Part shown: positions 1 to 7,479 of the stretch, piece after piece | How the letters are laid out: each line of letters begins with the position of its first letter | Position numbering within the stretch: the first letter of the stretch is position 1 | Source: Limosilactobacillus caviae | Lineage (GTDB): Bacteria; Bacillota; Bacilli; Lactobacillales; Lactobacillaceae | Length of the DNA: 64,000 nt | Direction: 5' to 3' | Assembly (NCBI RefSeq): GCF_014635905.1 | Contig: NZ_BMDS01000003.1 | Location: 186,001 to 250,000, forward strand | Notes under the pieces: generated by a model | Seen by the model: the letters and a program-made list of their open reading frames with translations, nothing else | Told to the model about the DNA's origin: nothing | Database searches by the model: none | Program-made: the position numbers and the translations under genes

Positions 1-1
1 A

Positions 2-1144
2 TCAGCAATTATTGGCTGTCTTTTGATGGGAATTTTGGCTAACTATCCGATTGCAATTGCTCCGGGATTAGGTGATAATGCCTTTTTTACCTATTCAGTT
101 GTTTTAGCAATGGGGATCCCGTGGCAAAAGGCAATGGCGGGAGTGTTTGTTGCCTCTGTTTTATTTACGATTTTATCTTTTCTTAAGGTTCGGGAAATTG
201 TAATTAACGCCATTCCTAAAGATTTGAAATATGCAATGGCTGCTGGAATTGGGATATTTATTTCTTTTGTCGGCTTACAGGGTGGCGGAATTATTGTTTC
301 AAGTAAATCATCGCTGGTTGAATTAGGGTCGCTGACTGTTCCGACTACCTGGATTACAATTTTTGGCGTATTTTTAATTGCTATTTTGATGGTGAAAAAA
401 GTTCCAGGGGCAATTTTTATCGGTTTAGTAGCGACAACAATTTTAGTGTTGGTGACTGGCTTAGTGAAGATGCCTACCCATATTATGTCAGTTGCACCAA
501 GTATGGCGCCGACATTCGGTGTAGGAATTAAGTATTTGCCAACGATGGCTGATCCTAAAATGTGGGCGGTAGTTTTAATTTTCTTATTAGTTGCTTTCTT
601 TGATACTGCGGGAACCCTAGTTGGTTTAGCACAAGAGGCCGGATTAATGAAAGATAATAAGATGCCACGTATTGGTCGTGCATTGATGGCTGATTCGTTG
701 TCGATGCTTGGCGGAGCAGTGATGGGAACAACTCCAACGTCTGCATATGTTGAATCATCAGCTGGAATTGCAGTCGGTGGAAAGACTGGTTTGACAGCGA
801 TCGTAACCGGATTATTGTTTGTGTTGAGCATGGCCTTCTCACCAATGTTAGAAGTAGTTACGACTCAGGTAACATCAGCAGCGCTAATTGTTGTAGGAGT
901 ATTAATGGTTTCAGCACTTAAGGATATTAAATGGGATAAGTTTGAAATTGCCCTGCCATCATTTTTAGTTGTAATTGGCATTCCGCTGACTTATAACATC
1001 TCGTACGGAATTGCATTTGGCTTTTTAACCTACCCAATTTTGATGCTTGCTGCAGGTCGGCGAAAAGAGATTAGTGCTGTAATGTGGATAATGTTTATTG
1101 TCTTTATCGCATTATTATATGTTTTGAATATTTTACCGAAATAA
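2..1144 (+). CDS. NCS2-family purine permease (5' end outside window)
   Basis: This is an integral membrane proton symporter for purine bases of the AzgA/PbuG branch of the NCS2 family. The frame is open to the left edge, so the true start lies outside. About 380 residues remain of the usual 430 to 480. Visible family marks are the NYPIAIAPGLGDNAFF segment near the left edge, then AFFDTAGTLVGLAQEAG and TTPTSAYVESSAG in the middle, among many hydrophobic helices. The first marker usually reads GMGLNAFF; here an aspartate replaces the leucine. Adenine, guanine or hypoxanthine preference cannot be told from sequence. The gene ends at a strong hairpin and converges on a relic of adenosine deaminase, another purine-salvage gene. 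Confidence 0.9.
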   Translation, partial: SAIIGCLLMGILANYPIAIAPGLGDNAFFTYSVVLAMGIPWQKAMAGVFVASVLFTILSFLKVREIVINAIPKDLKYAMAAGIGIFISFVGLQGGGIIVSSKSSLVELGSLTVPTTWITIFGVFLIAILMVKKVPGAIFIGLVATTILVLVTGLVKMPTHIMSVAPSMAPTFGVGIKYLPTMADPKMWAVVLIFLLVAFFDTAGTLVGLAQEAGLMKDNKMPRIGRALMADSLSMLGGAVMGTTPTSAYVESSAGIAVGGKTGLTAIVTGLLFVLSMAFSPMLEVVTTQVTSAALIVVGVLMVSALKDIKWDKFEIALPSFLVVIGIPLTYNISYGIAFGFLTYPILMLAAGRRKEISAVMWIMFIVFIALLYVLNILPK

Positions 1145-1148
1145 TAAG

Positions 1149-1190
1149 AAAACTACTTACTCGCTTTTAAAACGTTGTAAGTAGTTTTTT
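1149..1190 (+). terminator. Rho-independent terminator of the purine permease
   Basis: A 12-bp stem (1149-1160 with 1177-1188) is followed by a run of six T. It begins a few bases after the permease stop and overlaps the tail of the opposite-strand adenosine deaminase relic. Confidence 0.85.
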
Positions 1191-1362
1191 ATTAGTTAAT
1201 TTTTTAATAACGTTATTTTTAACTGCTCGGTAGAGATAATCCATATGATTACGTTGTGCTAGTTTGAATCGTAAAGAAGGGGTTAGGGTCCCTTCAATAT
1301 GGACGTGGAGTTCGGCTTTTGGTAAATTACGGGTAAATTTAGGGGGAAACTGTGGTTGACAT
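1167..1362 (-). pseudogene. Adenosine deaminase relic, frameshifted and truncated
   Basis: An AGGAGG ribosome site (1370-1375) precedes an ATG at 1362 that runs only seven codons to a stop. In the next frame the translation continues as RNLPKAELHVHIEGTLTP then LRFKLAQRNHM, the N-terminus of adenosine/adenine deaminases with the metal-binding HxH. The shift lies at the run of five C near 1342-1346 (plus-strand G run). The homology fades after about 55 residues and the frame stops at 1167, so more than 80 percent of a roughly 340-residue enzyme is missing. The protein cannot be functional. The ribosome site and start context are still intact, which suggests recent decay. It faces a purine permease, consistent with an old salvage pair. 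Confidence 0.8.
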
Positions 1363-1397
1363 TATTGAACCTCCTAATATTTTAGGCAATTTTACCA

Positions 1398-1430
1398 CAA
1401 AAAAAGAGGATTGGAAGAACCAATCCTCTT
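1398..1430 (-). terminator. Rho-independent terminator of rpsD
   Basis: On the minus strand an 11-bp stem (1420-1430 with 1404-1414) and a short loop are followed by a run of T (plus-strand A run from 1399). It lies just downstream of the rpsD stop. Confidence 0.85.
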
Positions 1431-1452
1431 GGAGATAACAAGCAAGTTAATC

Positions 1453-2058
1453 TTACTTGTTGTAGAATTCAACGATGAGGGCTTCATCGATATCAGCGTT
1501 CATATCTTCACGTGCTGGAATGCGGTTAAGCTTACCTTCAAGCTTGTCGGCATCAAAGTCAACGTATGAAGGGCGAGAAACAACAGCTTCCACAGCGTTC
1601 TTGATAATGTCTAAGTTCTTGGACTTGTCGCGAACAGCAATAACTTGACCAACCTTAACTTCGTATGATGGAATATCAACACGCTTGCCATCAACAGTGA
1701 TGTGACCGTGGTTAACTAATTGACGAGCTTGACGACGAGTAGTAGCCAAACCAAGACGGTAAACCATGTTATCAAGACGACGTTCAAGCAATGCCATGAA
1801 GTTAGCACCGTGAGTACCTTCCTTGATCTTGCCGGCACGAACGAAAAGGTTTGAGAATTGACGTTCAGTCATACCGTACATAAAACGGAGCTTTTGCTTT
1901 TCACGTAATTGTGTACCATATTCTGAAAGCTTACCGCGACGATCATGACCGTGGTCACCAGGAGCGTAAGCCCGACGTGCTAATTCTTTACCAGTACCTG
2001 AAAGTGAAACGCCAAGACGACGTGAAACACGCCAGCTTGGACCAGTGTAACGAGACAT
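1453..2058 (-). CDS. rpsD: 30S ribosomal protein S4
   Basis: Primary 16S rRNA-binding protein that nucleates assembly of the small subunit and helps translation fidelity; in many bacteria it also represses its own mRNA. At 201 aa it has normal length. The start [16 protein letters not shown] is typical, and the S4 RNA-binding domain (about residues 90-155, [10 protein letters not shown] then [13 protein letters not shown]) is intact. The protein is of the zinc-free type, since the N-terminal cysteine cluster is absent. It is transcribed alone, with a long structured leader upstream and its own terminator downstream, and is well preceded by GGAGG. Confidence 0.98.
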   Translation of the reverse strand: MSRYTGPSWRVSRRLGVSLSGTGKELARRAYAPGDHGHDRRGKLSEYGTQLREKQKLRFMYGMTERQFSNLFVRAGKIKEGTHGANFMALLERRLDNMVYRLGLATTRRQARQLVNHGHITVDGKRVDIPSYEVKVGQVIAVRDKSKNLDIIKNAVEAVVSRPSYVDFDADKLEGKLNRIPAREDMNADIDEALIVEFYNK

Positions 2059-2086
2059 AAATAAATTCCTCCAATAATTTTAGTTG

Positions 2087-2222
2087 GAGTAAAATAATCC
2101 GATTGTGAGCTTGACATTCGTGCAGGCTGATTTGAATTTTTCACCCTAGCAGCCGGGTTACTAAAAACACCATCCGGCACCAGTCTGTTGACGAGCTTGC
2201 CCCTCACTGCTGCATTATTTTA
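2087..2222 (-). promoter_or_regulatory. Structured 5' leader of rpsD, candidate S4 autoregulatory RNA
   Basis: About 135 nt between a possible -10 (TAAAAT on the minus strand near 2217-2222) and the rpsD ribosome site carry GC-rich complementary segments out of keeping with the AT-rich intergenic DNA around. Examples are AGCAG pairing with CTGCT across the first half, and CCGG pairing with CCGG inside it. Firmicute rpsD genes are known to be repressed by S4 binding to such a leader. The assignment here is inferred from position and structure only. A short open frame through it looks like a by-product. Confidence 0.5.
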
Positions 2223-2254
2223 CACAAAAACTAGTTTACAACGGATTGCCAGTA

Positions 2255-2711
2255 TTAGTCAATCGTTTTTACAAGGACTCGGCAAAATTCTTCTAATTCA
2301 TTAGCAAGCGTACTATTAAATCGCTTCTTGATAGGGGAATCCAGATCTAATACGCCAAGCAACTGGTCACCTTTTAGCAATGGAATGACTAATTCCGACT
2401 TAGCGGCACTATCACAAGCAATATACCCTTTAAATTGCTGGACATCATCGACGATTAGGGTTTGTCGTTGCGCAGCAGCAGTACCGCACACCCCGTTACC
2501 AATTTTAATATGCATACAAGCGACTTTGCCTTGAAAAGGACCAAGGATCAGTTCGTCATCTGTTTTGCTAAAATAAGTAGAAACCTGCCCAATTGATGTC
2601 GGTAAGACTTTGCATTAATAGGGCACTAGCATTTGCGAGGTTAGCAATAAGGTTATGTTCACCAGTTAGGAGACTTGCTAATTGTTTATTTAATAATGAT
2701 TTTTCTGACAT
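2255..2711 (-). pseudogene. Free methionine-(R)-sulfoxide reductase (GAF domain), frameshifted
   Basis: The enzyme reduces free methionine-R-sulfoxide with thioredoxin as donor. Translation from the ATG at 2711 gives 47 residues ending NWAGFYLF, then stops. One extra T in the run at 2570-2573 explains this: in the next frame SKTDDELILGPFQGKVAC continues directly and runs to 2255. All three family cysteines are present, in ACMHI, GVCG and IACDS, as is the closing GVLDLDS. Repaired, it would be about 151 aa, the normal length. A remaining start at 2515 would give only 86 residues and lacks the first catalytic cysteine. A sequencing error or phase variation in the T run cannot be excluded. Confidence 0.85.
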
Positions 2712-2747
2712 AATTTTTCCTTCTTTCTAAGCAGTGTAACTGTGGTA

Positions 2748-2756
2748 TGCTATAAT
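2748..2756 (+). promoter_or_regulatory. Extended -10 promoter of ezrA
   Basis: TGC followed by TATAAT at 2751-2756, about 70 bases before the start. No good -35 is seen, as is common for extended -10 promoters. Confidence 0.6.
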
Positions 2757-2825
2757 TTTAAATAGGATTATACGGCTAATTGTTGTGCAATAGCAATAAA
2801 CAATAAAAAGTAGTAGGTGGAAAAA

Positions 2826-4529
2826 GTGGTTTTTCAAGTATTGATTGGTATTTTAATTATTGTAGTGGCAATTTTAATTTGTGTATATCTTTATCAGCGT
2901 CGTGTTGTCAAACAGATCAATGACTTAATGGCAAGTGAAAAGAAATTAACAGATCAAAAAATAGGGCAGCAAATTAAAAACGTCGAAGAAATGCAGTTGA
3001 TCGGTGATGCTAAGAAGCAGTTCGAAACGATAAAGAATAAGTACGAAAAACAATTGCAGCCGGCAATTACGGCTTTTAATAAACAAGCTCCACAATTATT
3101 AGCTGACACACGGTCAAGTAAATTGCTGACAATTAATGCACAAATTCGCGATATGCAAGCTGATTTAGCAAAGTTAACAGCATCTCTTCAGCAAATACAA
3201 AAGGAACTACAGCATTTGCGTCAACAACAGCATACGCACAAGCAAGCAGTTGAACAAATAAAAAATAAATATCGGCAATTTCATCGGCAGTTAAATGAAA
3301 AAAGCTTTGAATACGGCGGTAGCGAAGAAAAATTAAATAATCGTTTAAACGAATTGGAAGAGCAATTTGCGAAATTTACTGACCTTACTAATAAAGGTGA
3401 TATTGAAGCTGCTCAAGAAATTCTGATTAGTTTACAAGCTGAAAATTCAAAGTTTGAGCAACAGCTTAAAAAGATTCCCGAACTTTATAAGCCGATTGCA
3501 ACTGAGTTTCCAGAACAATTAGCTGAATTAAAAAACGGCTACGAGACCCTTATAAAACAAAATTATCACTTTACAGAAAAAAATATTGATAAGCAAATTG
3601 AACAATTACAATCAAAACTGGATGAAACAATTGAACAGCTTAACGATTTACAGTTAGATATCGTTGAACAATCTAATAAAGATCTTAGCGAACAAATTGA
3701 TTACTTATACGGAGTAATGCAAAAAGAAATTGATGCTAAGAATGAAGCTGTCCACCTAATTGGCGTAATGAAGGACTTCACGCAACATGCACAACGGCAA
3801 AATGATGAACTGGGAGTAGAGTTAGACCGGCTAAGTTTAAACTATACTCTTACCAACCATGAGCAAGAAACTGTTCGGGAATTAGGTGAGCAGATTAAAG
3901 CGATTATTAAACAGTATTGTGATGATGCCGAAGCGATTACGAACAATAAGGCTGTTTATAGCCAAGTTCTTGATCGTCAAAAATCTAACCAAAAGAATTT
4001 AACAGAGATTGAAAAAAGTCAAGAAAAGCTTAATGACGAGGTTGCTAAGTTGCAAACCGATGAACAGCGGGCTCGACAGATGCTGCAAAAGTATTCTACG
4101 GAAATCCGGACGATCCATCGCCAGGTTGAGCAGTTAAATCTTCCTGGTTTACCAAAGGATTATTTAGATTACTTCTTTGGCGTAAGTGATGAGATTAAAA
4201 AATTAGCTGATGAATTGAATGAATATAAAATTAATATGGATGAAATTACTAAACAGTTAATCATTGTGGAATCCGATATTGATACACTGAATGACAAAAC
4301 TGATATCTTAAGGGATAGCGCAGAACTCACGGAACGTTTCCAACAATATGCTAATCGGTTTAGTGACAATGAGAAGATCGCGGCAGCGGCTAAAAAATCT
4401 CAGGAACTTTTTGATCAGTTCAACTATACAGCTAGTTTAGAAGCAATTGCGACGGTTTTAGAAGAAGTAGAGCCTGGCAGTTATAAGCGGATTGAAGATA
4501 GTTATTATCGCGAAATTGGTAAAAATTAA
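2826..4529 (+). CDS. ezrA: Septation ring formation regulator EzrA
   Basis: EzrA is a membrane-anchored, spectrin-like protein that binds FtsZ, keeps Z-rings from forming at wrong sites and helps link division to wall synthesis. One N-terminal membrane helix (about residues 5-22, IGILIIVVAILICVYLY) is followed by about 540 residues rich in Q, E, K and L with heptad character, the usual architecture (typical length 560-575). I place the start at the GTG at 2826 because AGGTGG lies five bases before it. A GTG at 2817 in the same frame would add three residues and has a weaker site. The neighbours nifS and thiI follow in the usual lactobacillus order. Confidence 0.95.
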   Translation: MVFQVLIGILIIVVAILICVYLYQRRVVKQINDLMASEKKLTDQKIGQQIKNVEEMQLIGDAKKQFETIKNKYEKQLQPAITAFNKQAPQLLADTRSSKLLTINAQIRDMQADLAKLTASLQQIQKELQHLRQQQHTHKQAVEQIKNKYRQFHRQLNEKSFEYGGSEEKLNNRLNELEEQFAKFTDLTNKGDIEAAQEILISLQAENSKFEQQLKKIPELYKPIATEFPEQLAELKNGYETLIKQNYHFTEKNIDKQIEQLQSKLDETIEQLNDLQLDIVEQSNKDLSEQIDYLYGVMQKEIDAKNEAVHLIGVMKDFTQHAQRQNDELGVELDRLSLNYTLTNHEQETVRELGEQIKAIIKQYCDDAEAITNNKAVYSQVLDRQKSNQKNLTEIEKSQEKLNDEVAKLQTDEQRARQMLQKYSTEIRTIHRQVEQLNLPGLPKDYLDYFFGVSDEIKKLADELNEYKINMDEITKQLIIVESDIDTLNDKTDILRDSAELTERFQQYANRFSDNEKIAAAAKKSQELFDQFNYTASLEAIATVLEEVEPGSYKRIEDSYYREIGKN

Positions 4530-4604
4530 GGAAAGCGGATAGGGCAGAATAGAAATTCTATTTGTCACTACCCGTTTTTCTTAATTAAATGATATTAATA
4601 ATTA

Positions 4605-4633
4605 ATGATGAACGGGTGATTTTCTGTTATAAT
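4605..4633 (+). promoter_or_regulatory. Extended -10 promoter of the nifS-thiI pair
   Basis: TGT followed by TATAAT at 4628-4633; the -35 region is poor. Transcription would begin near 4640, leaving a leader of about 115 nt before nifS. Confidence 0.6.
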
Positions 4634-4662
4634 ATACAACCGTTTTAAGAAGAGTCGAAATC

Positions 4663-4729
4663 TTCAACAGTGGCCTATCCTTAACTGTTGAATTTTAATC
4701 AGAATGGGTGCTCATTTGTAGCTATTCTG
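4663..4729 (+). other. Two hairpins in the nifS leader
   Basis: A perfect 9-bp stem (4663-4671 with 4684-4692) and a second 6-bp stem (4700-4705 with 4724-4729) fall inside the transcribed leader. The first is followed by AATTTTAAT, which could act as a weak terminator. I recognise no known riboswitch class. Confidence 0.4.
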
Positions 4730-4755
4730 TGTACTATTTTAGAAAGGAAATTAGT

Positions 4756-5904
4756 ATGATCTATTTTGATAATAGTGCAACGACAAAAATACTACCTGAA
4801 GTTTTGTCAACATACGAGACTGTTAGTCAAAAGATTTGGGGGAATCCTAGTAGTTTGCATAACTTTGGTGAAAATGCATGGAACCTTCAAGAACAAGCAC
4901 GCCAACAAATCGCTAAATTACTAGGTGTTAAGCCAAGTGAAATCATTTTTACTAGCGGCGGTTCTGAGGGTGATAATTGGGTAATTAAAGGAACGGCAAT
5001 GGCTAAGCATCGTTTCGGCAAGCATATTATTACGACAAGTGTGGAACATGCCGCGGTAAAAAATGCGATGGAACAGCTTAAGGACCTCGGTTTTGATATT
5101 ACCTACCTTCCTGTTGATAAGCAGGGAAGAATTAATCCGGCAGACGTAAAGGCAGCAATTCGTCCGGATACTATCCTTGTATCGATTATGGCGGTTAACA
5201 ACGAAATTGGTACGATTCAACCAATTAAAGAAGTTGGTGAAATTCTTAAAGACTATCCTAATATTCACTTCATGGTCGATGCCGTGCAAGCAATTGGTAA
5301 GGGACTAGATGATCAAGTATTTAGTGACCGTGTCGATTTTGCTACTTTTTCTGGTCACAAATTCCATGCTCCCCGTGGAACAGGCTTTGTTTACTTTAAA
5401 ACCGGACGTAAGCTAGAACCGTTAATTGCTGGTGGCGGTCAAGAGCGGACACTACGAAGCGGGACTGAGAACACCCCCGGAAACGTAGCGATGTCAAAGG
5501 CAATCCGGTTGGTAAAAGAAAATGAAGATAGTGCGGTTAAACGCGAGCAAGCAATCAAAGAGCGAATTTATGATCATTTGAGCAAGTTCGACCATGTTAA
5601 GCTAATTTCTGGACGGGATGAAGGGTTTGCTTCTCATGTGTTATGCTTTGCGATTGTGGGTGTTCGTGGCGAAACAATTGTCCATGCATTTGAAGATAAG
5701 GATATCTATATTTCAACGACTAGTGCTTGCTCATCTAAAAAACATTCAGAAGCAGGAACACTAGCTGCAATGAAAGTCCCAGAAAATGTTGCAACAAGTG
5801 CTGTCCGGATTAGTTTGGGCGATCAAAACACTCTTGAAGAAGCTGACCAGTTTAATAAGACATTTGATGAATTATATGCTGGTTTTAAAAAGATTATTGA
5901 ATAA
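4756..5904 (+). CDS. Cysteine desulfurase (NifS/IscS-like), partner of ThiI
   Basis: PLP enzyme that takes sulfur from cysteine and holds it as a persulfide. Its direct partner here is ThiI, so the main product is likely 4-thiouridine in tRNA. The 382-aa protein starts MIYFDNSATTK. The PLP lysine is K202 in SGHKFHAPRG, and the catalytic cysteine is C325 in STTSACSSKK on the flexible loop. The ATG at 4756 has AGAAAGGA eight bases upstream; an earlier in-frame start would add a cysteine-rich, unlikely extension. It ends 21 bases before thiI and clearly shares its transcript. Specific nifS-thiI pairing is common in Firmicutes. Confidence 0.95.
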   Translation: MIYFDNSATTKILPEVLSTYETVSQKIWGNPSSLHNFGENAWNLQEQARQQIAKLLGVKPSEIIFTSGGSEGDNWVIKGTAMAKHRFGKHIITTSVEHAAVKNAMEQLKDLGFDITYLPVDKQGRINPADVKAAIRPDTILVSIMAVNNEIGTIQPIKEVGEILKDYPNIHFMVDAVQAIGKGLDDQVFSDRVDFATFSGHKFHAPRGTGFVYFKTGRKLEPLIAGGGQERTLRSGTENTPGNVAMSKAIRLVKENEDSAVKREQAIKERIYDHLSKFDHVKLISGRDEGFASHVLCFAIVGVRGETIVHAFEDKDIYISTTSACSSKKHSEAGTLAAMKVPENVATSAVRISLGDQNTLEEADQFNKTFDELYAGFKKIIE

Positions 5905-5925
5905 GTTGAGAAAGGAGGACGTAAC

Positions 5926-7146
5926 GTGCAATACACAGAAATAATGGTTCGCTACGGTGAGCTTTCAACGAAGGGGCATAATAAAAAGTCATTTATTGAC
6001 CGGCTAGGCGTAAACGTACGAAAAGCCCTTCATAGTTTTGATCAAGTAAAAGTCCATGCTCAACGTGACCGTCTTCATGTTGAACTAAATGGTGCTGATT
6101 ATGATTCCGTAATGAAGCGATTGAAATTAGTATTCGGGATTCAAAATTTTTCACCATCAATTAAGGTTGAAAAAACATTTGAAGCTACCGCTAAAGCAGC
6201 TGCTCAGATGATTGAAGAACAAGTAGATAAGCCGATTACTTTTAAGGTGGAAACACGACGGTCGGACCACCAATTTGCGATGGACACTTTTGAGATGAAT
6301 AACAAGCTAGGGGGATACTTGCTAGAAAAATTCCCAGAAAAGCTTAAAGTTGATGTCCATAACCCAGACTTGACGTTACGAGTTGAGATTCGGCTTAATG
6401 GTATTTTCTTATCCAGTGAGACGATCAAGGGGGCAGGTGGCTTGCCCGTTGGAACTGCTGGTAAGGGAATGATGATGATGTCTGGCGGAATTGATTCACC
6501 GGTTGCGGCATACCTAGGAATGAAGCGGGGCGTCTCAATGGAAATGGTTCACTTCTTTAGTCCGCCATACACAAGCCCCCAAGCATTAGCAAAGGCAAAA
6601 CAATTAACAGAAAAGCTTGCTAAGTATAGCGGAAGTATCAAGTTTATTCAGGTACCATTTGCTGAAATTCAAGAAACGGTGAAGGAAAAGGTTCCGGAAG
6701 GCTACTTAATGACGATTCAGCGGCGGATGATGCTTAGATTAGCCGCAGCATTAATGATTAAACGTCACGGACTTGCAATCTTTAATGGCGAATCACTTGG
6801 CCAAGTTGCATCGCAAACAATGGAAAGTATGCTAGCAATCAACGATGTAACATCTTATCCGGTTTTGCGACCGGTTTTGTCATTTGATAAAACTGAAATT
6901 ATTAAAATAGCGCAGGATATTGATACTTATGAACTTTCAATCTTGCCATATGAAGACTGTTGTACCGTCTTTACGCCACCTTCGCCTAAGACGCGGCCAA
7001 ACGTTGATCGGTCTCGTGAGTATGAAAAACGTCTTGATATTGAAGGATTAATGCAACGGGCCCTTGACGGGATTGAAATTACTGAGATTCATCCTGGCGA
7101 TGATTACTTAAACCAGAACGAAGATGTTTTTGCTGAATTACTTTAA
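5926..7146 (+). CDS. thiI: tRNA 4-thiouridine synthase ThiI
   Basis: ThiI adenylates U8 of tRNA and replaces its oxygen with sulfur supplied by the upstream desulfurase. The 406-aa protein has the ferredoxin-like and THUMP regions (about 1-170), then the PP-loop ATPase with SGGIDS at 186-191. The pair C345-C346 in YEDCCTVF matches the conserved cysteine of the synthase core. The C-terminal rhodanese domain of the E. coli protein is absent, as is normal in Gram-positive bacteria. The GTG start at 5926 follows AAAGGAGG closely. It is probably the last gene of its operon, since a strong promoter for valS begins within 10 bases of its stop. Confidence 0.96.
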   Translation: MQYTEIMVRYGELSTKGHNKKSFIDRLGVNVRKALHSFDQVKVHAQRDRLHVELNGADYDSVMKRLKLVFGIQNFSPSIKVEKTFEATAKAAAQMIEEQVDKPITFKVETRRSDHQFAMDTFEMNNKLGGYLLEKFPEKLKVDVHNPDLTLRVEIRLNGIFLSSETIKGAGGLPVGTAGKGMMMMSGGIDSPVAAYLGMKRGVSMEMVHFFSPPYTSPQALAKAKQLTEKLAKYSGSIKFIQVPFAEIQETVKEKVPEGYLMTIQRRMMLRLAAALMIKRHGLAIFNGESLGQVASQTMESMLAINDVTSYPVLRPVLSFDKTEIIKIAQDIDTYELSILPYEDCCTVFTPPSPKTRPNVDRSREYEKRLDIEGLMQRALDGIEITEIHPGDDYLNQNEDVFAELL

Positions 7147-7153
7147 ATAGGGC

Positions 7154-7182
7154 TTGACGAGATTTGATAATTTAGCTATGAT
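7154..7182 (+). promoter_or_regulatory. Promoter of the valS T-box leader
   Basis: TTGACG (7154-7159) and TATGAT (7177-7182) are separated by 17 bases, close to the vegetative consensus. The start site would be near 7189. Confidence 0.8.
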
Positions 7183-7188
7183 ACATTT

Positions 7189-7428
7189 TAATAAGCATTG
7201 ACCGAAAGAGTAGTAGAGTGGCACTTAATAAGCGAAGTCCTGATAGTGTAAGAGGGCTAGTTAAGCTTTATGAAGGTAGTTCGGGAGCTGATATGCTGAA
7301 ACATGTAGTAGGCGTATCCGGTTCATTTACCGTTACTAAATGATAAAGCGGAGTGCGTACTGGTACGTACTCAATTTAGGTGGTACCGCGATTAATTCGT
7401 CCTATCGATTGTGATAGGGCGTTTTTTT
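7189..7428 (+). promoter_or_regulatory. T-box leader, valine specifier, upstream of valS
   Basis: This leader senses uncharged tRNA and lets transcription continue into valS. It carries a GAAAGAGTAGTA-type start, a long stem I, the specifier GTA (7314-7316, valine) in AGTAGGCGTATCCGG, and the T-box AGGTGGTACCGCG at 7378-7390. The terminator has a 9-bp stem (7398-7406 with 7413-7421) and seven T. The specifier agrees with the gene downstream, which makes it a useful internal standard for the other T-boxes in this window. Confidence 0.95.
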
Positions 7429-7479
7429 AGTTAATGCATGGATAATAATGATGATTGATTTTTGAAAGGAGTTTCTGTT

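Noticed and set aside
91-831. Long open frame on the minus strand opposite the purine permease
   Set aside because: It mirrors the codon pattern of the real gene, has no ribosome site or family match, and is a shadow.
1980-2207. Short minus-strand frame across the rpsD start and leader
   Set aside because: It overlaps the start of rpsD and GC-rich leader RNA; no family match and no ribosome site.
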